From: Pholiota molesta
Taxonomy: Eukaryota; Basidiomycota; Agaricomycetes; Agaricales; Strophariaceae
Length of the DNA stretch: 64,000 nucleotides
NCBI GenBank assembly: GCA_014925825.1
Contig: JACGCK010000052.1
Location: 124,001 to 188,000, forward strand
Direction: 5' to 3'
Made by a program: the position numbers and the translations under genes. The notes under the pieces are model-generated. The model worked only from the letters and a program-made list of their open reading frames with translations, searched no databases and was not told where the DNA came from. Below are positions 58,587 to 64,000 of the stretch, piece after piece. Position 1 is the first letter of the stretch. Each line of letters begins with the position of its first letter.

Positions 58587-61500
58587 TTATTGAATGCTTT
58601 GCTTGTTGAGCGTCCTTGATAAATTATAAGCTGCGGATATGAGGGTGACATGGCTGAAGACCAGCAAATAGTTTTAGGAAAACAATCAAGGAAAGAAAGC
58701 GAATCAGACGTACGTAAATCCTTGGACGGCATTGCCCAAACTGCGAAGTGCAGATAAAATAAAAAACCCATAATAAAAAGCGGATTGTGGTCAGTATGTC
58801 GTAGGATTTTGATTGAGAAAAGATACGCACGCTTCGCCCGCATCCGAAATCTCTTCCGTGCAAAGACCGACATGGTTTAGATAGAGTAGGAAATCCTACA
58901 ACGAGATATAAGCGTAATGCTCCCATTCATGCGGCCTAACAATAAGGAGTGACTTGCCTCGAACATGTTCACTGCCTTGGGGAGCAGCCTCTTATCAATC
59001 TCTCCTGCACGCGTCAATGCCTCGATGCACCTATCAGCGACGGTGAAAGAGAAACGTAGTTAGATTCCACCATCCGGTCGAGAAAAGGAAACAAGACATG
59101 CAAACGCACCATAGGGTACACAAGCAAAAGGTGCCTTCTTCTCCACCTACACCGTCATCAGATTTCTTCACATCATAGCGGTAGACGAGATTCTAAGAAT
59201 CAAATTCATCAATGAGAAAAAGTTTTTGCGGCGCGTGCATGAGAGTGCGGTAACGCACGTTCGAGGTAAGACCGCCCTTTTCCGGTGTCTTCATTATCTG
59301 GTTGAGGGTACTGACGAACCTAGGATCAGACTAGGAAGCGAGTATGTTACAATCGAAATCAGAAAACGTCAGAAGCGGAACGTGGAAGGGGACTACGACT
59401 ATTACGCACAGCATGCATGAAAAATACCAGGGGCATGATGAGCACGGCCGAATCCAGGACATCGTTGTCTTCGTAGCTCTGCCCGAAAAACTTGTGCTCC
59501 TTGTTCCATGCCTTGTCCATAATCTCTTCGTATAGATTGTCACGAGCGGCTAGCCATACAGTTCGATTGGGACAGGGAAGAGACCGCTTGTCGGCCAAAC
59601 GCAATCCGCGATCGATTGCAACCCTAAGCATTGTCGACAATGGTATGTGAAGATTGTAGGAGGAAGCTCAAGAAACGCACCACAACATGACCTAGGGTAT
59701 GGCGCTTAATCATTGAGCCACATGCTAGAAAGAGAGCAGCTTACTTTCGAATACTGAGAAGGATATGATGAGAACGTGAACAGCAATGGAAACAAGGGCG
59801 CTCACTGTAAAGTTCTTCTTTTCACCACGAACTTCCCTGTGCCATTGAGTCAGTATGCGGAACCACACGTTCAAAGCGTTCAATGTACCAGATCGATCTA
59901 GTAATACAAATTCAGTGCGACTGGAACAGATCAAAGGAAAGAAGGCGTACAAGTCAGGGCTCTTGCAAATCGAAACAACATCTAAGAAGAAAAATATTGA
60001 GACTCCAAAAGGCCTAGCATGGTGCGAGACTTACAGTCAACACTATAAAGAACACAGGAATGAGTGAGAGGCAAATGTTTTATAGATCAAAAGCCTACAG
60101 TTCTCTAACGAGTACCCTGGAGCAGTCTTAGCACTGAATGGACAACGTATACGCGATGATCCGACTTACCAATCGTCATAAGCCTAAACACAGTAAAAAG
60201 GAGTTGCGAAAGCGTCACAACAACAAAATCGCGTAAAAGACCGCAGAGGCTCACCAATGGCTTTCCGAACTAATAGAATCCAAAGAATCAATACAACAGA
60301 AGAAAGACAGCAATTGAACAAATCGGACATACCTTCTGTCCAAGGTAGATACAATCCATCCTACTCTCTATGAAACAGCGCAAACGATACAAGCGTAAAA
60401 GCAGCTCACAATTCGCCATAAATATCCTGAATCGAACATAATAAGATCAACACGCAATCGTTCATGTATATATCACGGATGATCATATCACGTACCAGCT
60501 GTACATGGTCCGCTGCGCCGTTCCCAATCCGCACGGGGCGCGAGCCTTTATGTCCGTCCAAGTGAGTAAGCTCTATCTCCTCGAGGTCCTTGCCGCCTGT
60601 GTTGAATTGTTTACATCAATACTCCGATGACTTAATGGGAAAGCGAAAGTGTACATACCGTGGATAGTATACATAATTTGCAGACTCCCATCCGGGTTTT
60701 TATTCCTCAGGCGCTCAAAGATGAATTCGAGGTACGCTGAGATGGAGCACAAAGGAAAATATATCAGACGAGGTGATGTGGACAGAGAAATGACTAAAGC
60801 CCACTATTTGCTTCTTCAGTGAAACCAAGTCGGATAAGCGCGTAAAGCGTGAACGACGAATCTCGGATCCACGAATATCGATAATCCCTGTAAATCGCGC
60901 GCAAAATCAAATAAGAAAATACCGCTCACACGGACATGAGCATATCACGCACCAATTCCGCACGCCACCGATGTACTCCGGAAGACTGAACGTAGGGCTC
61001 GCGACCACTGCCCCAGTAGGCTCGTACACCAGGAGCTTAAGCGCCAGCGCGCTCCGCATGACGGCCTCTTTCCATGATCCCTTGTACGTGGACTGAGACA
61101 CCCACTCGTACCAATACCTATTGGTAGCCTATTCATATCCATTCATACTCAGCAAAAACAGACATCAATAAGGCCGGCGCACCTGCAGAAGCGACCCCAA
61201 AAGGTCCTTTGTTAGGAGGGGATCGTCAATGGCACGCGGCGCGCTCTCGACGGTGAGGCGCCACGCCTTCGAATCCAACCCCGAAGACAGCCCCCTCTCG
61301 TGCAAGGCCTGCACGGCCACCGCGGCGTCCTCTTTCTCCGACGGGAGGGGTATCGTACGCGCCGGCGGCGGCCTCAGCACAAACGTCACACACTGCCCTT
61401 CAACAAGAAGAATGTTGCTCTGCACCGCGAGCCCCTTATGGCCCTTCGCCGAGAGGTCCAGGAACTCCAGAGTCACCTCGGGCGGGGTGCCGTCCGACCC

Positions 61501-63010
61501 GGCAGGCGTCTGTTCCACGACGTACCTCAGGTCAAGCGTGAGGTCGGGCGAGACGAACACGGCTTTCTTCTGGGGCGGGGCGGAGGACGGGAGCGAATCG
61601 TCGTCGACAATGGAGGTTTCGTGCGAGTGCAGCGCATAGTTGAAGGCCGGGGCACATTGTACTTGGATGGGGACACGGCCGCGAATGCATTCGATGCGTC
61701 GGATGAGCCATGGGAGGAGGGGCTTGCTCGAGGCAGGGCTAGAGGGATTGTCTTTGCGGGGCCGCGGAAGGAAGTCTGCAAAAAGGCTGGATTAAACGCC
61801 GAGCTCAAGTTTGATACAGACGATATAATTGTACCTGTTACGCTAACGACACCTTGGTCATTCATGAATTTGGTTTGAAGCACCTGTAAAATGGCGATTA
61901 AAGATAGTTTCTAAGAGTCAACATTCCTTCCAATCATGCGCTGCGGCCCTTTGCGCGCCTATCTGCGGAATAAACCCAGCAACCTGGGTCCATCCGGGAG
62001 ATGATAAACAAGACGAAAATTTGACCATCAAGCAGTTCACACCAATCCAGGCAGAGAATCAATCACAACGCCCTCCCATGATCTTTATAGCACACGGATT
62101 ACCAGACGCATGTTCATTGTACAGCTCCGCGAGAGACTGAAATGAAACCACGGGAATACACCCAGCATCATCATATGTCCATCCGGATTCCGGGAGAGAG
62201 AATTTGACGGCAATTGCGGCCTCATCTCCGTGTTCTCCCCCCACGCTCACGTTCGCTCTCGACAAATTCTGCCAAATCTCACACAGATTTTCCTAGATCC
62301 GTACATGAGCTCGGAAGCACCCAAAAAAGACACAGAAAATACACTCACAGGAAACTCCGCCCGGTCCTCCCTTTTCAACACCCATGCGACGTCCGCCACG
62401 CCATCATCATCCCCTTGAACACCCCACTCCTTCGGCGCCCTTGTCAGGCTCCGAAAATCTGGCAACCCGGCAGCTGGTCGTATCGCCCGCACCAGCCGCG
62501 CGAGGCCTATCGCGAACCCGTATCACAGCAATCTAGGCAGAAAATCGCCCCCAACGTCCTCCCACGTTAATTCGAACACATGGATTGCCAGACACATGTT
62601 CATCATACATCGCCGCGACTCCCCGCGAGAGACCGAAATAAATTCACTCACATTCGAACTAGCCAGATAGTTCTGCTTCGTTGAGAACGGGACGGTTGGC
62701 ATTATCGAGAAGTGCCCTCCCTTGTCCTTGTCGAGAATACGCGCAAAGACCGAAGGCGAGTCGAAGTTGGGCACGCAGTAACTTTCGACTAATAGAACAG
62801 GCGCCCGTTAATGACGTATCCATCGTTCTTCACTGTGTGAAGGGCTCACTGGATCCGTCAACGCTAATTAACGCTGCCGTCCGAAGATTTCCAATACTAT
62901 ACAGAATCTAATGAGTGCTAAATCCCTCATCATGTGCAGTACAGTGCTTACAGGCCATGGTCCGCGATGGGTAAGTACCCGCGCTCGTCCCTTGGGTTGA
63001 CTAGATTCAT
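58587..63010 (-). CDS. GH15 family glucoamylase/trehalase-like enzyme, 27 exons with microexons
   Basis: Inverting alpha-glucosidase of the GH15 type found in bacteria and fungi (glucoamylase or trehalase); no signal peptide or starch-binding domain, so probably cytosolic. Exons: 62952-63010, 62850-62896, 62652-62788, 61835-61883, 61183-61775, 60953-61128, 60805-60887, 60659-60736, 60496-60596, 60410-60426, 60333-60360, 60255-60269, 60170-60183, 60099-60116, 60035-60042, 59951-59981, 59889-59897, 59806-59836, 59745-59753, 59681-59691, 59410-59623, 59259-59330, 59110-59192, 58958-59030, 58831-58895, 58714-58740, 58587-58653. They total 2115 nt, 704 aa, one frame throughout. Motifs: [68 protein letters not shown] (first catalytic Glu) and [13 protein letters not shown] (second). 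The tail reads [20 protein letters not shown]. The model depends on eight exons of 8-18 nt. Confidence 0.87.
61884..62651 (-). other. 768-bp intron of the GH15 gene with duplicated gene-like pieces
   Basis: All other introns of this gene are about 45-125 bp. The family protein is continuous across this point (YLASSN then VLQTKF), so the 768 bp are not needed for coding. Inside are two diverged copies of a roughly 110-bp segment (about 62035-62150 and 62525-62640), which translate as [19 protein letters not shown] and [20 protein letters not shown] 49-codon stretch ending in a GTGAGT donor (ending KREDRAEFP, about 62365-62520) also lies inside. Looks like an inserted or captured gene fragment. 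Confidence 0.45.
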
Positions 63011-63109
63011 AACCCGTTTGTAGCTAAGGGCGCGCTTGGTGGAGATCGTGAGGGTGGCAAGAGAAAAAGGGGATGATAAGGGGTGTCTTAGGACATATCG
63101 ATAGAACAT

Positions 63110-63122
63110 GGGATTATATATA
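63110..63122 (-). promoter_or_regulatory. TATA box of the GH15 gene
   Basis: ATATATATAA on the minus strand about 105 bp before the start at 63010, followed by a pyrimidine-rich leader. Confidence 0.5.
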
Positions 63123-64000
63123 TGGCTGGATCTCGACATATCAATCCTCCAACGCGATGCCAGCGGAGTCTCAACGTTCAACCACGAACTTGACACGTGG
63201 AGATGAGTAAAACATACAATGACGACGCGTTGGTAACGATCGCGACTCGCGTCTACAATTATCACCGCATGCGTTAAATCTACCCATACAATTTCTCGCT
63301 GTGGTCAAGGACAGAGGCATGGAGGAATTAAAGTTATGAAACTGCTGCTCAGCCAAATATTTTTTCTGCCATAAATAAAGTTGCCATAAAGCTGCAGCAT
63401 GTCACTCGGAGCAAGGACTATTAAATTGATCACGGGAGGTGACTAACGCGGCACGACGGCGACGACGGCGCACGGAAAATTATTGACCTCAAAATAGTAA
63501 TTTTATCTCGCATCGGGATATCAAAAACTGGACGATAAGGTCGAGGTTGGGTCGAGGTTAGAAGATAAGTACGCTATTCTTAGATTCGAAATATCAAATA
63601 TAGCGTCAATCTTTTACATTTAACATAATTTGAAGTGCTCCGAGCTGCTGCACATGCTTGGATCACAATCATGGCAGAGACGGCGCAGTATTGAGCAGTT
63701 TGATCATTTGTGCATAAAGTTTGCATAAAGTTGTTGTAAAGTTGCTCCATTCAAAATATAACTATCCGAGGGGATAGACAAGCTAGGTGATACGTGCATA
63801 TAATTGGAATCTGTTGGAATCCATTAAATGTCCATGGAACGATGGAATAGTATACGTTCTACACCATCAAACAACCACTGGGTGACTTTCCGCAAGGTTT
63901 TTTATAAAGGGTCGACTGCGTCGCCTCAGCACCTGGCTGTAGTATGCTGTTTGGCTATGGCGTCAAGTATGTAGGAACATGTACAGATTTTTTGGCCGAA
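63123..64000. other. intergenic right edge
   Basis: Contains short direct repeats of GCATAAAGTT/GTTGTAAAGTTG (63711-63745). No gene seen. Confidence 0.45.

Noticed and set aside
1..64000. CRISPR arrays, tRNA or rRNA genes, bacterial-type operons
   Set aside because: No regularly spaced direct repeats, no cloverleaf with A/B boxes and no rRNA-like blocks were found; the window is eukaryotic.

Overview
This window is nuclear DNA of a filamentous fungus, almost certainly a basidiomycete and probably an agaricomycete. Genes are dense with very short introns (about 45-65 bp, GT...AG with CTAAT/CTGAC-like branch sites) and sit on both strands. One gene belongs to the DUF6535 membrane family typical of mushroom-forming fungi. 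The transposase type (C-terminal HCELNPIEM block) is also common in that group. I see no rRNA, tRNA or CRISPR.

Left third (1-23.3 kb): a segmental repeat. The 5' part of a minus-strand HEATR5/Laa1-type HEAT-repeat gene occurs three times (1-2903, 10199-12800, 20207-23299). The copies are separated by two near-identical, roughly 7.2-7.3 kb blocks of unknown sequence (2975-10198 and 12870-20206). Each block has a GC-rich part, a pair of about 990-bp tandem repeats and an AT-rich part with conserved splice-like signals but no long frame. No copy looks intact: copy 1 is frameshifted relative to copy 3, copy 2 has an internal deletion and a foreign 3' end, and copy 3 keeps the distinctive upstream sequence but runs into the repeat block.

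Middle (23.7-41 kb): an aldo-keto reductase with a relic of its own first exon just upstream, a dual-specificity phosphatase, and a 3.07-kb DNA transposon with clean terminal inverted repeats and TA target duplication. Next come smaller TIR elements (31.9-34.4 kb), a gene-poor stretch, and a DUF6535 membrane protein.

Right third (41-63 kb): ordinary metabolic gene space. It holds two tandem serine carboxypeptidases (S10), a CCDC137-like nuclear protein, an IlvB-type thiamine-diphosphate enzyme with one apparent frameshift, a DUF4140/DUF4139 protein, a GH2 beta-mannosidase with an apparent frameshift near its C-terminus, and a GH15 glucoamylase/trehalase-like enzyme. The GH15 gene is the most striking item. 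It can be read as 27 exons giving an uninterrupted 704-residue protein, and eleven consecutive exons of only 8-31 nt encode the catalytic core around the WEVRG motif. It also has one GC-AG intron and one abnormally long 768-bp intron.

No operon-like logic applies. The carboxypeptidases, mannosidase and GH15 enzyme fit a saprotrophic or storage-polymer lifestyle, but this is inference. Several single-base frame breaks, some in homopolymers, recur across otherwise good genes. They could be real decay or consensus error.
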